Of a stretch of DNA of 64,000 nucleotides, positions 9,501 to 22,031 are shown one piece after another. Position 1 is the stretch's first letter. Each line of letters opens with the position of its first letter. A program made the translations under genes and the position numbers. The notes beneath the pieces were generated by a model. It saw nothing but the letters and a program-made list of their open reading frames with translations, was not told where the DNA came from and ran no database searches. Source of the stretch: Calvatia gigantea (Eukaryota; Basidiomycota; Agaricomycetes; Agaricales; Lycoperdaceae); NCBI GenBank assembly GCA_025093985.1, contig JACAAK010000007.1:1-64000 (forward strand), in the 5' to 3' direction.

Positions 9501-11340
9501 CTCACATTGTGCTGTTTCCACTGACACACTCAATGGTTTTATTTTTTAGTCTCTCCGACTTCTGTCATAGTCTTTGTAATTATACAAGTTATTGTTGACA
9601 TTGTATAAGTTATCATATGTTCATCATTAGATATTGATCTACTGATTGTGTATCATGATGCGATTGATCGCGGATCATTCTTGACGTCATAAATATTCGA
9701 TATTCATAACATTGACAATAGAAAGGATGGATAGGCAGGAGGAGGGTGTGAGCCTCAGCGCTGGTGGGATCGATGGGGATGGAGGAATCGTGAGCTGTGT
9801 GCTGATCCTGTGGATAGAGCAATGGTGAACAAGTATCAGGGTTTTCGAGCAAAACAAAAGACTTACTGCAGTCCCGGATGGTGGCTGGACTGCATCGTCG
9901 TAGGTGGTTGCTGTTGTTGAGTTTTGAGCCCGTGAAGTGGACGCGAGAGGGAGACGTGATGAATTTGAAGATGCCTCAACAATCGCGTGGCGGTATACGA
10001 TGAGTGAGGGCCTCCACAGTGTGAAATAGTCAGAGTCCGGCGCTCCCTTCTCCGGGCCATTCTCGACATCATCCTATAAAGCAGTGACCAATTACGTAGC
10101 CTACAAAGTTTAAGGATAGTGCCATATCAAGGAAAAGATGGTGCATACGCACATTATAGGGATACTAGGCAATGTCGCTCACTCCTCTCCTCTCTCTAAA
10201 CTGCCATCCGGGAGTCCCATCCACGCCAACTTGACCTGCCAGTGTACCGACATCTCCACCGCATGCCAAGGAATTAGGTTGCGTACTCCCCCAAGGTCCC
10301 ATACAACCTTGTATCCCGTGCCGCTGGCACTGGCAATACAGTATCGAACTTCCCAGTTCCACGCGGCCAATGTTATCTCGTCTAAGTTTCGCACTATGGG
10401 CATCGGAGTGGGCGGTTCGGTAGTCTTTGAGGTCTCAGATGTCTACCTACTAGAATTGAGAACCGTGAGTGAACATGGTCAAATAGAGATCTACCTCGAA
10501 ACCAGATGGGAGAAGGTCTGCCTGGACTGGGTTGAAGTAGAAGTCATGCACTGATTCAGTATGTGTTGTATTGCGGAGAATCAAAAAATCTTCCGTAGTT
10601 TGTTTAGTACAGTAAAATGATTAAGGTGAAGGGAATACGCACGTCTGGCCTGCGAGAGTTCTTGCGGCACCCAAACTGAAGAGCGGATTTGGAAGTGGCC
10701 ATTAGTAGAGGGAGTGTCCGTAGCAAACCTTCTACCGGGGAGGAGAGAGAGACAGGGTTGTGGCAGGAGTGTGCAGCAGGAAATGAGCTTTTTAACCCTT
10801 GAATATTGGACGCACTGGGCATGAACCTATAAAATGTGGTTGCACCCAAAGAACTCTAGGTCAATGACTGTCCTCTGCCAGGAGCTTAATGGCCCGCTTC
10901 GGGACACCGATCTCATCCTCGGTACCTAGAACGAGGGCAGTATACAGCTTTTTACGTTCGAGCGGGAATATATTCAATGTGAGCAGCTGCTTGAGGGATC
11001 CGAGGAGGATAACGAACGAACCAAGAGGGCGGAGATAGCTTGCAGTGGATTTCTCACCATTGTGTCTGCTTGGCCGTGGTCGTTCTGGGAACAATGATTT
11101 CTATAGGAGATACTCGCTTTTTGCAGCCTATAAGTACGCGAATCCCGGCTACGTCTGCACTCTAGACAAGGGTGTCGCTCCGGATTCCACGGAATGAGCA
11201 TGTCTCCATATAGGTACGGGTATAAAGCCGAAGGCAAGTTGGTTTAAAGCGCATGTTCTATTTCTAGGGGTAACGACATGATGTATATGAAGGTCCTCGC
11301 GACCTTGATAGGGTAAAATCCCCGCAGGTTTTGAGGGAGA
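9501..11340. other. No confident gene; several unplaced short frames
   Basis: I recognise no gene. The longest plus-strand frame is 10138-10554 (138 codons, no known domain), with a competing 74-codon minus frame at 10179-10403. Minus frames at 10604-10849 and 10861-11094 end in plausible coding-like sequence, and a GTGCGT donor-like site lies near 10641, so a short split minus-strand gene is possible but not demonstrable. 9501-10137 shows nothing beyond AT-rich sequence after the pseudo-LTR. Confidence 0.3.
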
Positions 11341-11346
11341 AGGGCG

Positions 11347-11942
11347 CTAATGCTGCTGCACGGGATAGCCGATGAGGTGCCTACGACCGACCATCTCCCC
11401 AATCTAGGTGTATGTTAGACGATGTTAAGAACACATAGATAAATAAAGCGCACCTTGAAGATACCATACGCCTGCAGACCGTAGATCCCGACCTGTGCGA
11501 TTTGACCGCTCTGCACTAGATTGCGCCAGTACGTGACCTGAATTGTGTTTGACCAGAGTTGGCGGTAAACCTCGGCGAATTGTGAGAGGGAAGGCGGTTG
11601 GAGACCCTCGCCAACGTAAATTCGCTTAGCGACCTCGCGGGCAACCGAAAAGTTGTACACCAAGGGCTCCTTGTAACCTGTGTCACCGTCAGTAAACCAA
11701 GGGAAAACAAGAGTCATGGGTGCTTTACCGCCAAGAAGATTGCCTAGCCTTTGACCAGCAGGACCGAGGAATTTAACAACGCTCTCCCAAGCCTTGCCAG
11801 CAGCCTTTTGCGCACCAGCGAGGGCATCCTGGGTCTTTTTCTCAGTTGAAGTTGAATTAAAACGCGTGCCATTGGACCTGCGGAAGGCCGAGCGAGCAGT
11901 ATAGCGCCTGAGATTGGCGGAGGAGGCAGCGGCGACGTTCAT
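11347..11942 (-). CDS. ATP20: Mitochondrial F1Fo ATP synthase subunit g
   Basis: Subunit g of the membrane Fo sector, which stabilises ATP synthase dimers in the inner mitochondrial membrane. Two exons were assembled: 11942-11454, then a 50 nt intron (GTGCGC...CTAG), then 11403-11347, giving 181 residues. The N-terminus (MNVAAASSANLRR, then RRSNGTRFNSTS) is basic and serine-rich like a mitochondrial presequence. The family core is clear: YNFSVAREVAKRIYVGEGLQ, FAEVYRQLWS, YWRNL, and VGIYGLQAYGIFK running across the splice into IGEMVGRRHLIGY. An in-frame upstream ATG (12062) would add 40 residues with no family match and is rejected. A 3'-truncated copy lies at 16062-16386. Confidence 0.92.
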
Positions 11943-12088
11943 GACGGCGAGGGTGATGTTCGGGAATGAGAGTGACAGCCAACAAAGCTTAAGCAGTTCA
12001 AATTCCGCTCTCGGAGAAACGCGGGCTCTCGAGTTATCTAATCTTATCACAGACAAATACACCAGCGACGTATGACTTATTACACCTC

Positions 12089-12519
12089 TCAGCCTGGATT
12101 CTCGTCCACAGGATTACAGTTAATAGGCATATGATCTGTGCAATAAGGTCAGTATAGCGCGTTAATAGGATGAAGTGGATCGCGGACTTGATGTGTTTCC
12201 CTCGCAGCAGACAGGGGAAGCATGACTACAAACCTTCAATACGAGTCGGCACCGAGCTGAAGGGAAAGACCTACCAACTGGAAGTCCCATCTGCCTTGGT
12301 GCAGTCACTGACTACTGTAACAGCTTTGAGAGGGGTATGAAAGCCAAGGAATTCTAAGATCTGTGCTGCTGCCCGAGGGTTGTTCGAGCTCGTTACGTTC
12401 TGGCAGCAATGGGTTATCCCTTCAATATTGCAGTTGCTCCTAGCACTACGCTGCTTGGAAAACGGCACCCCCTCTACTAAAACCACGGCGGAAAATGCGA
12501 TCGCGAACAGTTTGCGCAT
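12089..12519 (-). CDS. Class I hydrophobin
   Basis: Small secreted amphipathic protein that coats aerial hyphae and fruiting-body surfaces. Three exons: 12519-12275, 12225-12188 and 12135-12089, with introns of 49 and 52 nt; the second has a CTGAC branch point but an unusual GTCCGC donor. The product is about 109 residues with a signal peptide (MRKLFAIAFSAVVLVEG). All eight cysteines fall in class I spacing: C-x7-CC-x33-C-x8-C-x5-CC-x11-C, ending NPVDENPG. The second and third exons are too short to stand out as reading frames and were found from the cysteine pattern. An almost identical copy is at 16533-16963. Confidence 0.88.
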
Positions 12520-12578
12520 GAAACGAAGGTGGGCTGTGTCCGAAACGCGAAGGGAACTAAAATGAACTAAACGCTCCC

Positions 12579-12585
12579 ATTTATA
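12579..12585 (-). promoter_or_regulatory. TATA box of the hydrophobin gene
   Basis: TATAAAT on the minus strand, 60 bp upstream of the hydrophobin start codon, in a compact spacing typical of highly expressed fungal genes. The same motif is duplicated at 17023-17029 for the second copy. Confidence 0.55.
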
Positions 12586-13516
12586 CCCCCTGACGATGCT
12601 GCCATTAGTGCCTTCCTTTGTAGTTCTTTGATGTAATTAAACCTCGGATTTACATATAGACGTTTACGAGAGCGACCACTTGCTCCAGAATGTCACACTG
12701 TCTCCCTTTCAGGTATCGATCCGGTGATAAGCCACCTCCAGCACTTCACCCTGCCCTCCTGTGGTTGGTCAGAATTGGGTTTCACGGGGGACCCTTCTCG
12801 AACTTGCTACTTATTAGCGTTTTTTGTAACTTCGCGGGGTTTGAACGGTCGAACCGCTCAGTCCAACAAGGAGGTACTTCATCATAACAACCCATCCCAG
12901 AAAGGGGTTGCTTTGATCAGCGGGACGTAATACCTAGAAGCGGCTGTTCCGATGCCATTCCGCTTCTGTCCTCGGGCAGAAATCAGCTGGTATCCTGACA
13001 TTGCCTCAACTGCACATCGAATCAGTAACCCTCCATAAAGGAAGACGGGAACCGGCTGGGAAATCCCGTTTCCCTTCGGCATCGAGTGACACGTGTGTCC
13101 TAAAGCCGAGGACTCACTGGGACACCAGCATGTTGCTGGATGTTCTAAATGTAAATCGTTTGCCTCCTGTTTGATGTTTAAGAACCGCTGTCCAACGTTG
13201 TCTCGCGGCGTACATGATTGTGCTTCAACAGTTTTTGGAACCGTCGAGGCGTCGTCCTATTCCGTTACAACTTCCGTGCGACACCCCAAATCCTATACCC
13301 GAACTCATTTCCGGATTTCCACTTCTCTATTCCACGGAGACAAGTTCCACGTATCGCGATACCAAGAGTTCGGGATTGGAAACTCACACGCCAGACTTCT
13401 CAGAAGTAGACATTCTCCTTGCTACTGTGTTCTTCAGTATGATAAATCTCCCCACTCTCTTTGCTGCCCTCTCCACTTCCTGCTCTTCACCCCCCACCCG
13501 GCCCTTTCTCTCATAT

Positions 13517-15669
13517 ATGTCTGGATCAGACAGCTATACTTGTGATACCGAAAAGAAGCCAACAACGAATGAAGTTACGGTACAAAGCACCTCGAGTCGT
13601 ATCGTGGATCAGGAAGCACAACGAGATAACCGCAATTCAATACAAATACCAGACGGAGGGTTGCACGGATGGATGACCGTGGCCGGGTCGTAAGTTCTTG
13701 CGTTTCCTCTTATTGGCGTTTTCTCTTATTGCGGCTTCCAACCGACTTCGCCATAGCTGGTTGATTCTGTTCAGCACCCTCGGGTACGCCCCCACGCTAG
13801 CGAGGATTCCTTGTATCTCACAAACACACGTAGCTACATCTATTCCTTTGGCGTGTACGAAGGTCTGTGCAACCTGTTCTTAAAATATTCGGGATTCTCA
13901 CACCAAAAAAAGATTACTACACCCGCTCATTTCTCCTAGGCCATAGTCCCAGCAGCATTGCGTATGTCTCAGTACCTTCCTCGAGGAAGAATCTTACACC
14001 AACTATGGGTCCTCAGATGGATGGGAAGCTTCCAGCTCGCCCTTCCTTTCGCTTTCGGACCCATCGCAGGACGAATATTTGATGCGGGATACGCTAGGAC
14101 ACTGGTGGCAACTGGATCTCTGCTATTTGTGTTCTCGTGAGTGTCACTTGCTGATGTGTTCGGAACTGTTACCAAATTCCCTTTCTATCAAGGCTGTTCA
14201 TGCTCTCACTTGCTCAAGAAGGTCAATATTACCAAGTGCGTCTCCACCTTTCGCCCAAAATTCCCGACGTGCTTACTTTCACTCACTATAGGTCTTCCTT
14301 AGCCAGGGAGTTGGTATGGGTCTGGGAACGGGTTTTCTTTTCACACCGTCCACGGCCATTGTTGGTGTCCATTTCAAACGTAGACGTAGCTTGGCGTATG
14401 GAATCGCATTGACGGGCATCTCCATCGGGGCACTCGTTTTTCCCATCTGTGCGTCATCAATAAGATTAACGTTCCTGAGAGTGACTAACAGTCGTCTAGT
14501 GTTGAAGTGAATACCCGTTAGCAACTCCAGCCTCACTCATACTTACGACCTCACAGCCAGCTCATTCAAAAAATCGGCTTCCCCGACACCGTTCGAATTA
14601 CTGGGTACATTGCCCTCGGATGTCTCGCCGTTGGACTAGCCCTGATACGACCCCCGCCTCACCTGGCTCAGAACAACCGTTCCACTGATATAGCGTCATT
14701 CTTCCATGATCCAGTTTACCTATGGTTCCTCCTCACGTCCGTCGTCTCTGGCTCTCGCTGATAATGAAACCATTGATGAACTGGTTGCCCCCTCAGTGCA
14801 GTCATTTCTCTCCTAAGCATTTATTTCCCAGGTTCACATTTAACTGATAAGCTCGTGCGGGACCACAAACTGATTTCTCTGTAGCCTTTTATCTTCAACT
14901 CTACGCTGTCAAACATGAAATTGGTGACTCTCTGGCTTTCTACTCGGTGCGGAAAGACCAACGCCGCCGCGACGCTTTCACTTAATCCGCTACAGCTATC
15001 TATCCTCAACGGTGTGAGCATCGTCGGCCGAATCGGGGGTACTTGGCTCGCAGACCGGTACGGCATATGGAATATACAAATTCCATGTACCCTCGGCACG
15101 GCTATATCAATTTGGGCTATACTCGGAACGTATGTACCATTTTGATCCTTCACTCGTATTTTTTGATCATCCCGTTTTACCACAGACATACTCCCGCGGC
15201 TCTAGTTGTCATCAGCTGTCTTTATGGCGTGTTTTCCGGCGCATGTGCGTGCTTTCCGCAGCTCATGAGTCACCCATGTACCTACCATTCAACACACGAC
15301 ATAGGGCTCGCCGTGACAATTTCTGGTCTCGTGTCACTTGCTTCATCACCGAGTGAAGTTGGGTGAGTTTTTCACTCTGTTGCTCTCCTAATAGAAGTAA
15401 CGGAGGTTCCCTTTTTAGTGCTCGTGTTGGAATTGCCAACGCTTTCATGAGCGCTGGGTTGCTCGCGTCAGGACCGGTACAAGGCGCTCTCCTGACTTCA
15501 TCATTCCATTGGGTTCGCCCCATAGTATTTTCTGCAGTAAGCATTACTATTAAAAGCAAGGCCTTTTTAGGCTGACATTGGGTTCCAGACTCTTATGACA
15601 GTTTCGATGGCGTTTTCGCTTGTGATTCGCACCCTTATTTCAAGGCGCAAAAATTCTCAGTGGATTTGA
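13517..15669 (+). CDS. MFS monocarboxylate-type transporter (intact copy)
   Basis: Twelve-helix major facilitator of the fungal monocarboxylate transporter-like (MCH) group, expected in a cell membrane; the substrate cannot be told. It starts at MSGSDSYTCDTEKK and contains the family landmark IPDGGLHGWMTVAGSW. About a dozen introns of 50-60 nt were traced. The joined exons give GYIYSFGVYEDYYTRSFLLG, SIAWMGSFQLALPFAFGPIA, GVGMGLGTGFLFTPS, GALVFPILLNQLIQKIGFPD, VSIVGRIGGTWLADRYGIW and EVGARVGIANAFMSAG, and the protein ends NSQWI. Every intron keeps frame, so this copy appears functional. It is the only intact one of four (others at 17961, 22032 and 39742). A longer in-frame upstream start at 13214 adds sequence with no family match. 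Confidence 0.88.
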
Positions 15670-16061
15670 CTTCCCTTCACAAGGTGTTGACGCGTCGTGC
15701 TTCGACGTTCCCCAACGCTCTTGTTTCACATGGCAGCCTCGTTCATCAGTTTTTCGCTCTTCTTGGCACTCATTGCGATGACTTCATAAACACATTGGAC
15801 TTTGCTCACATCATGTATGACAATATATATTGGCCCAAATTTATGTGTAGAACGTAGATATAGGCTCACTTACCTTTCAATATACTCACAATGCTAGATA
15901 CTCACTTATTGAACCTATTTTAGTAGCACCTATTCACTTGCTATAACAATGATCCGGAAATCTGATCCAAGATTGGGGAACTAGATCGTATACATCTCAG
16001 CATATAAACATCAAGAATTAACGGCATTTGACTGAAGAACAAAAAGCTGCGAGGCAATGAG
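15670..16061. other. Intergenic, ending in the 3' tip of an AA12 dehydrogenase gene
   Basis: Matches the stretch that follows the transporter in the other copies (19579-19972). It therefore includes the final minus-strand exon and part of the last intron of the dehydrogenase (about 16016-16061) before jumping at 16061/16062 into the middle of the ATP20 copy. No complete gene. Confidence 0.7.
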
Positions 16062-16386
16062 AAATTCGCTTAGCGACCTCGCGGGCAACCGAAAAGTTGT
16101 ACACCAAGGGCTCCTTGTAACCTGTGTCACCGTCAGTAAACCAAGGGAAAACAAGAGTCATGGGTGCTTTACCGCCAAGAAGATTGCCTAGCCTTTGACC
16201 AGCAGGACCAAGGAATTTAACAACGCTCTCCCAAGCCTTGCCAGCAGCCTTTTGCGCACCAGCGAGGGCATCCTGGGTCTTTTTCTCAGTTGAAGTTGAA
16301 TTAAAACGCGTGCCATTGGACCTGCGGAAGGCCGAGCGAGCAGTATAGCGCCTGAGATTGGCGGAGGAGGCAGCGGCGACGTTCAT
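16062..16386 (-). pseudogene. ATP20 copy, 3'-truncated
   Basis: Identical in layout to 11618-11942 at an offset of exactly 4444 bp. It runs from the start codon to REVAKRI and then leaves the gene at the duplication junction, where the frame reads on into unrelated residues. It lacks the YVGEGLQ...AYGIFK core and the second exon, so it cannot encode subunit g. Confidence 0.85.
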
Positions 16387-16532
16387 GACGGCGAGGGTGA
16401 TGTTCGGGAATGAGAGTGACAGCCAACAAAGCTTAAGCAGTTCAAATTCCGCTCTCGGAGAAACGCGGGCTCTCGAGTTATCTAATCTTATCACAGACAA
16501 ATACACCAGCGACGTATGACTTATTACACCTC

Positions 16533-16963
16533 TCAGCCTGGATTCTCGTCCACAGGATTACAGTTAATAGGCATATGATCTGTGCAATAAGGTCAGTATA
16601 GCGCGTTAATAGGATGAAGTGGATCGCGGACTTGATGTGTTTCCCTCGCAGCAGACAGGGGAAGCATGACTACAAACCTTCAATACGAGTCGGCACCGAG
16701 CTGAAGGGAAAGACCTACCAACTGGAAGTCCCATCTGCCTTGGTGCAGTCACTGACTACTGTAACAGCTTTGAGAGGGGTATGAAAGCCAAGGAATTCTA
16801 AGATCTGTGCTGCTGCCCGAGGGTTGTTCGTGCTCGTTACGTTCTGGCAGCAATGGGTTATCCCTTCAATATTGCAGTTGCTCCTAGCACTACGCTGCTT
16901 GGAAAACGGCACCCCCTCTACTAAAACCACGGCGGAAAATGCGATCGCGAACAGTTTGCGCAT
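16533..16963 (-). CDS. Class I hydrophobin, duplicated copy
   Basis: Copy of 12089-12519 at the 4444 bp offset, with the same three exons, splice sites and eight cysteines. The visible coding difference is SSNN to STNN in the loop after the first cysteine pair. Its promoter region with the TATAAAT box is included in the duplication, so it should be expressible if the duplication is real. Confidence 0.8.
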
Positions 16964-17960
16964 GAAACGAAGGTGGGCTGTGTCCGAAACGCGAAGGGAA
17001 CTAAAATGAACTAAACGCTCCCATTTATACCCCCTGACGATGCTGCCATTAGTGCCTTCCTTTGTAGTTCTTTGATGTAATTAAACCTCGGATTTACATA
17101 TAGACGTTTACGAGAGCGACCACTTGCTCCAGAATGTCACACTGTCTCCCTTTCAGGTATCGATCCGGTGATAAGCCACCTCCGGCACTTCACCCTGCCC
17201 TCCTGTGGTTGGTCAGAATTGGGTTTCACGGGGGACATTTCTCGAACTTGCTACTTATTAGCGTTTTTTGTAACTTCGCGGGGTTTGAACGGTCGAACCG
17301 CTCAGTCCAACAAGGAGGTACTTCATCATAACAACCCATCCCAGAAAGGGGTTGCTTTGATCAGCGGGACGTAATACCTAGAAGCGGCTGTTCCGATGCC
17401 ATTCCGCTTCTGTCCTCGGGCAGAAATCAGCTGGTATCCTGACATTGTCTCAACTGCACATCGAATCAGTAACCCTCCATAAAGGAAGACGGGAACCGGC
17501 TGGGAAATCCCGTTTCCCTTCGGCATCGAGTGACACGTGTGTCCTAAAGCCGAGGACTCACTGGGACACCAGCATGTTGCTGGATGTTCTAAATGTAAAT
17601 CGTTTGCCTCCTGTTTGATGTTTAAGAACCGCTGTCCAACGTTGTCTCGCGGCGTACATGATTGTGCTTCAACAGTTTTTGGAACCGTCGAGGCGTCGTC
17701 CTATTCCGTTACAACTTCCGTGCGACACCCCAAATCCTATACCCGAACTCATTTCCGGATTTCCACTTCTCTATTCCACGGAGACAAGTTCCACGTATCG
17801 CGATACCAAGAGTTCGGGATTGGAAACTCACACGCCAGACTTCTCAGAAGTAGACATTCTCCTTGCTACTGTGTTCTTCAGTATGATAAATCTCCCCACT
17901 CTCTTTGCTGCCCTCTCCACTTCCTGCTCTTCACCCCCCACCCGGCCCTTTCTCTCATAT

Positions 17961-19578
17961 ATGTCTGGATCAGACAGCTATACTTGTGATACCGAAAAGA
18001 AGCCAACAACGAATGAAGTTACGGTACAAAGCACCTCGAGTCGTATCGTGGATCAGGAAGCACAACGAGATAACCGCAATTCAATACAAATACCAGACGG
18101 AGGGTTGCACGGATGGATGACCGTGGCCGGGTCGTAAGTTCTTGCGTTTCCTCTTATTGGCGTTTTCTCTTATTGCGGCTTCCAACCGACTTCGCCATAG
18201 CTGGTTGATTCTGTTCAGCACCCTCGGGTACGCCCCCACGCTAGCGAGGATTCCTTGTATCTCACAAACACACGTAGCTACATCTATTCCTTTGGCGTGT
18301 ACGAAGGTCTGTGCAACCTGTTCTTAAAATATTCGGGATTCTCACACCAAAAAAAGATTACTACACCCGCTCATTTCTCCTAGGCCATAGTCCCAGCAGC
18401 ATTGCGTATGTCTCAGTACCTTCCTCGAGGAAGAATCTTACACCAACTATGGGTCCTCAGATGGATGGGAAGCTTCCAGCTCGCCCTTCCTTTCGCTTTC
18501 GGACCCATCGCAGGACGAATATTTGATGCGGGATACGCTAGGACACTGGTGGCAACTGGATCTCTGCTATTTGTGTTCTCGTGAGTGTCACTTGCTGATG
18601 TGTCCGGAACTGTTACCAAATTCCCTTCCATCAAGGCTGTTCATGCTCTCACTTGCTCAAGAAGGTCAATATTACCAAGTGCGTCTCCACCTTTCGCCCA
18701 ACATTCCCGACATGCTTACTTTCACTCACTATAGGTCTTCCTTAGCCAGGGAGTTGGTATGGGTCTGGGAACGGGTTTTCTTTTCACACCGTCCACGGCC
18801 ATTGTTGGTGTCCATTCAAACGTAGACGTAGCTTGGCGTATGGAATCGCATTGACGGGCATCTCCATCGGGCACTCGTTTTTCCCATCTGTGCGTCATCA
18901 ATAAGATTAACGTTCCTGAGAGTGACTAACAGTCGTCTAGTGTTGAAGTGAATACCCGTTAGCAACTCCAGCCTCACTCATACTTACGACCTCACAGCCA
19001 GCTCATTCAAAAAATCGGCTTCCCCGACACCGTTCGAATTACTGGGTACATTGCCCTCGGATGTCTCGCCGTTGGACTAGCCCTGATACGACCCCCGCCT
19101 CACCTGGCTCAGAACAACCGTTCCACTGATATAGCGTCATTCTTCCATGATCCAGTTTACCTATGGTTCCTCCTCACGTCCGTCGTCTCTGGCTCTCGCT
19201 GATAATGAAACCATTGATGAACTGGTTGCCCCCTCAGTGCAGTCATTTCTCTCCTAAGCATTTATTTCCCAGGTTCACATTTAACTGATAAGCTCGTGCG
19301 GGACCACAAACTGATTTCTCTGTAGCCTTTTATCTTCAACTCTACGCTGTCAAACATGAAATTGGTGACTCTCTGGCTTTCTACTCGGTGCGGAAAGACC
19401 AACGCCGCCGCGACGCTTTCACTTAATCCGCTACAGCTATCTATCCTCAACGGTGTGAGCATCGTCGGCCGAATCGGGGGTACTTGGCTCGCAGACCGGT
19501 ACGGCATATGGAATATACAAATTTTCGCTTGTGATTCGCACCCTTATTTCAAGGCGCAAAAATTCTCAGTGGATTTGA
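17961..19578 (+). pseudogene. MFS transporter copy 2, frameshifted and internally deleted
   Basis: Copy of 13517-15669. One T is missing in the TTTC run of GTCCATTTCAAACG and one G in the GGGG run of ATCGGGGCACTC (both near 18813-18870). A deletion of about 530 bp near 19522 then joins AATATACAAATT directly to TTCGCTTGTGATTC, with TT microhomology, removing the helices from IPCTLGTAIS to the last exon. Both one-base changes are in homopolymers and could be sequencing errors; the large deletion is not explained that way. Confidence 0.85.
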
Positions 19579-19919
19579 CTTCCCTTCACAAGGTGTTGAC
19601 GCGTCGTGCTTCGACGTTCCCCAACGCTCTTGTTTCACATGGCAGCCTCGTTCATCAGTTTTTCGCTCTTCTTGGCACTCATTGCGATGACTTCATAAAC
19701 ACATTGGACTTTGCTCACATCATGTATGACAATATATATTGGCCCAAATTTATGTGTAGAACGTAGATATAGGCTCACTTACCTTTCAATATACTCACAA
19801 TGCTAGATACTCACTTATTGAACCTATTTTAGTAGCACCTATTCACTTGCTATAACAATGATCCGGAAATCTGATCCAAGATTGGGGAACTAGATCGTAT
19901 ACATCTCAGCATATAAACA

Positions 19920-21494
19920 TCAAGAATTAACGGCATTTGACTGAAGAACAAAAAGCTGCGAGGCAATGAGAAACAGCCCATCTCAAGCAACTCGGTAACG
20001 TACCTCGCCAGTGGAATCACTGGTCGCGTAGAGGCGATTGTCGTTTCCAAACGCAAGGCCGACAGGTCGGAGGCATTTTGCAGGGCAAGAGGCGAGGTCT
20101 GCGGCCTGGATAAGGAACGAAGCTTCTATGTTGTCACTACTGATGCTGTTAAATGGGTATGGAACACTATGAAAATTGCGTTAACCAATTAAAAACTTAA
20201 AATGTTTTGAATTGAGACCCACTGAACAATACCATAGCCTGTCGGCGGGGAACGGTCGAAGGATCCGTGGAAAGAGATGAAGACATCCTTTGCCCAAATT
20301 GCCGGGAGGCCTGCACTTATCGGGTTCAACTTGGGTTGGTATTGTTTGATGTCGAGCGGAACAGAGTGTGCCTAGAATACATTTATCGGACCGCTGGACG
20401 ATAGACAAATACAATCAAGACCTTCGCACCTGGAAACTGAAAGATGGAGCGATATTATTTGAAGACTTCCTGCACCACGTATCATCACGGGTCTCTCCGG
20501 TTGTATTCCCAGTTATCACTGGGAGGTTCAAACTGAACTGTGCACCACGAGGGAGGTTCACGTATTGGGGTACTCCAAGGGGATCAGCCTTGGGATTCCA
20601 TAGAGTGCTGCAGTCCGGGAACCCATAGAAAGGAGCTGGGAGGATAGAACCGACAATAGGGTAAAAAACCGTCTCAATCTCATCTGCTGGATTGTCGTTT
20701 GCGAATGAGGGCGTAATTCCAGTCACGTTGTCGATGGAAGCAGCGTTCTCCACGACAAGGAGGGTTCTGAGGTTGGTGGGACTTGGGTTATTTTCGGATG
20801 GGAAGACGAAGCCAGCGGGGTTGCGGATACCATAGGCGATGGTTTTTCCAGTAGACCAAGGGAGTGGAAGTGGCACAGTTGTATTCAAGGCAAAACGCCG
20901 GATTTGTGAGCGACCAGAAGTGGGGTCACGCGCAGTGATGTCAATATTGGTCTTAGGCCCAGATCCAATCAAGATGGCAATAACTGCTCCAGACCCATTG
21001 TTTTCTAGCTGGAGAGTATGAGTGGTCAATTCTACAGCGCAGTCAGGAGTCTTCACGGTGACGAAGGGTGGTTACAACTCACCACCATCCGCAGGCAAAT
21101 CCGTAATAAGAGTGGAAGGTGTCGATGCCTTCCTTGTAATCGGGTCATATTTGTATGCTAGAACTTCTGATGCAGTGCTAACATAGAGTGTGGTGCCATC
21201 AACTTGGATACCATGGGTGAATACGTCATTTGCAATGACAAGCGTTCGGTTCCAACCGGGGATTGGGTAATTCATTCGTGTGAAAGCTGATACTCCAAGG
21301 CCGCGTTCGACCACAAGCAAGTTCTGCTCAGAATCGAAGGTGATGCCACGGGGATTGGTGAGATTGGAAGAGATAATAGACGCGCTGAATCCTGGGCTGA
21401 CAGTAACGGGGAACTTGAACGTGACATTGTCGAATTGGAAAACCCCCAAGATGGCTGCTGGCAGACAGAGAAAAAGGGTCAAGGAAAGAATCAT
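19920..21494 (-). CDS. Secreted PQQ-dependent sugar dehydrogenase (AA12-like), copy 1
   Basis: Quinoprotein dehydrogenase of the glucose/sorbosone family as found in basidiomycetes (CAZy AA12), oxidising sugars outside the cell with a six-bladed propeller fold. Exon 1 (21494-21083) has a signal peptide MILSLTLFLCLPAAILG and the blade motif NPRGITFDSEQNLLVVERG. A 51 nt intron follows. The second exon carries SQIRRFALNTT, TIAYGIRNPAGFVF, NDNPADEIE and FYGFPDCSTLW. Later exons give AHSVPLDIKQYQ, AKDVFISFHGSFDRSPPTGY and LRPVGLAFGNDNRLYATSDS, and a seven-codon last exon ends SNAVNS. All joins keep frame. It is convergent with the transporter upstream. The substrate is not predictable. Confidence 0.82.
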
Positions 21495-21820
21495 TGGGAA
21501 ACGTTAAGGACGCCTGTTCGCAGCGGCTGTGGTGGATTTATGGCCTCAAAACAGTACCAGCCCTTATATTTGGTCAGGCATATCAATACAGTTGTAACGC
21601 TCGCTTCGTTGTTCTGATGTTCTAAGGCCGAAACACATCAAAGATTTCGGTAAAAACAGGTACTCCCAAAAATGAAGGGCGTGCTGACCAGTAGAAAGCA
21701 AACGCCCGGCTCAGATGACAGCGAAATGGAGTACCTATACACATGTGACCAATAGATCGGGGAATTCATGCCTAGCGTCCCCGTCAATCAGGATGGAGAT
21801 AGCATGTGATGATAACTGCG

Positions 21821-22031
21821 TCAATTCAGGTGTGCAAGATACCTTTGCAGCTCGTCTATCCATGTCTTCGTTTTCCATGCGTTTTCATGTAGAGCCCTTG
21901 GGACGATGACTTTCCTCGCATGAGCGCCGGGCGCGCGCACAGCAAGATTGAAAATTTCCAGACCCATATCCTGCGGGACTATCTCATCGTATTCGCTGAG
22001 GAGTATAAGCATTCCGCGAGAAACTCGTCCT
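21821..22031 (-). pseudogene. 3' fragment of the alpha/beta hydrolase
   Basis: Matches the last 70 codons of the hydrolase at 25850-27057 (from RVSRGMLILLSEYDEIVP to the stop), with R to H near the end. The remainder is absent: at CCTAGGACA the sequence switches into exon 5 of an MFS copy. It contains the catalytic Asp and His regions but no nucleophile, so it is not functional. Confidence 0.85.

Noticed and set aside
10138..10554. 138-codon plus-strand gene
   Set aside because: There are competing frames on the other strand and no domain or splice structure; left as unplaced.
13093..13545. 150-codon frame upstream of and overlapping the transporter start
   Set aside because: It is repeated identically in each block copy only because the DNA is copied; no family resemblance, and it overlaps the better-supported transporter N-terminus in another frame.
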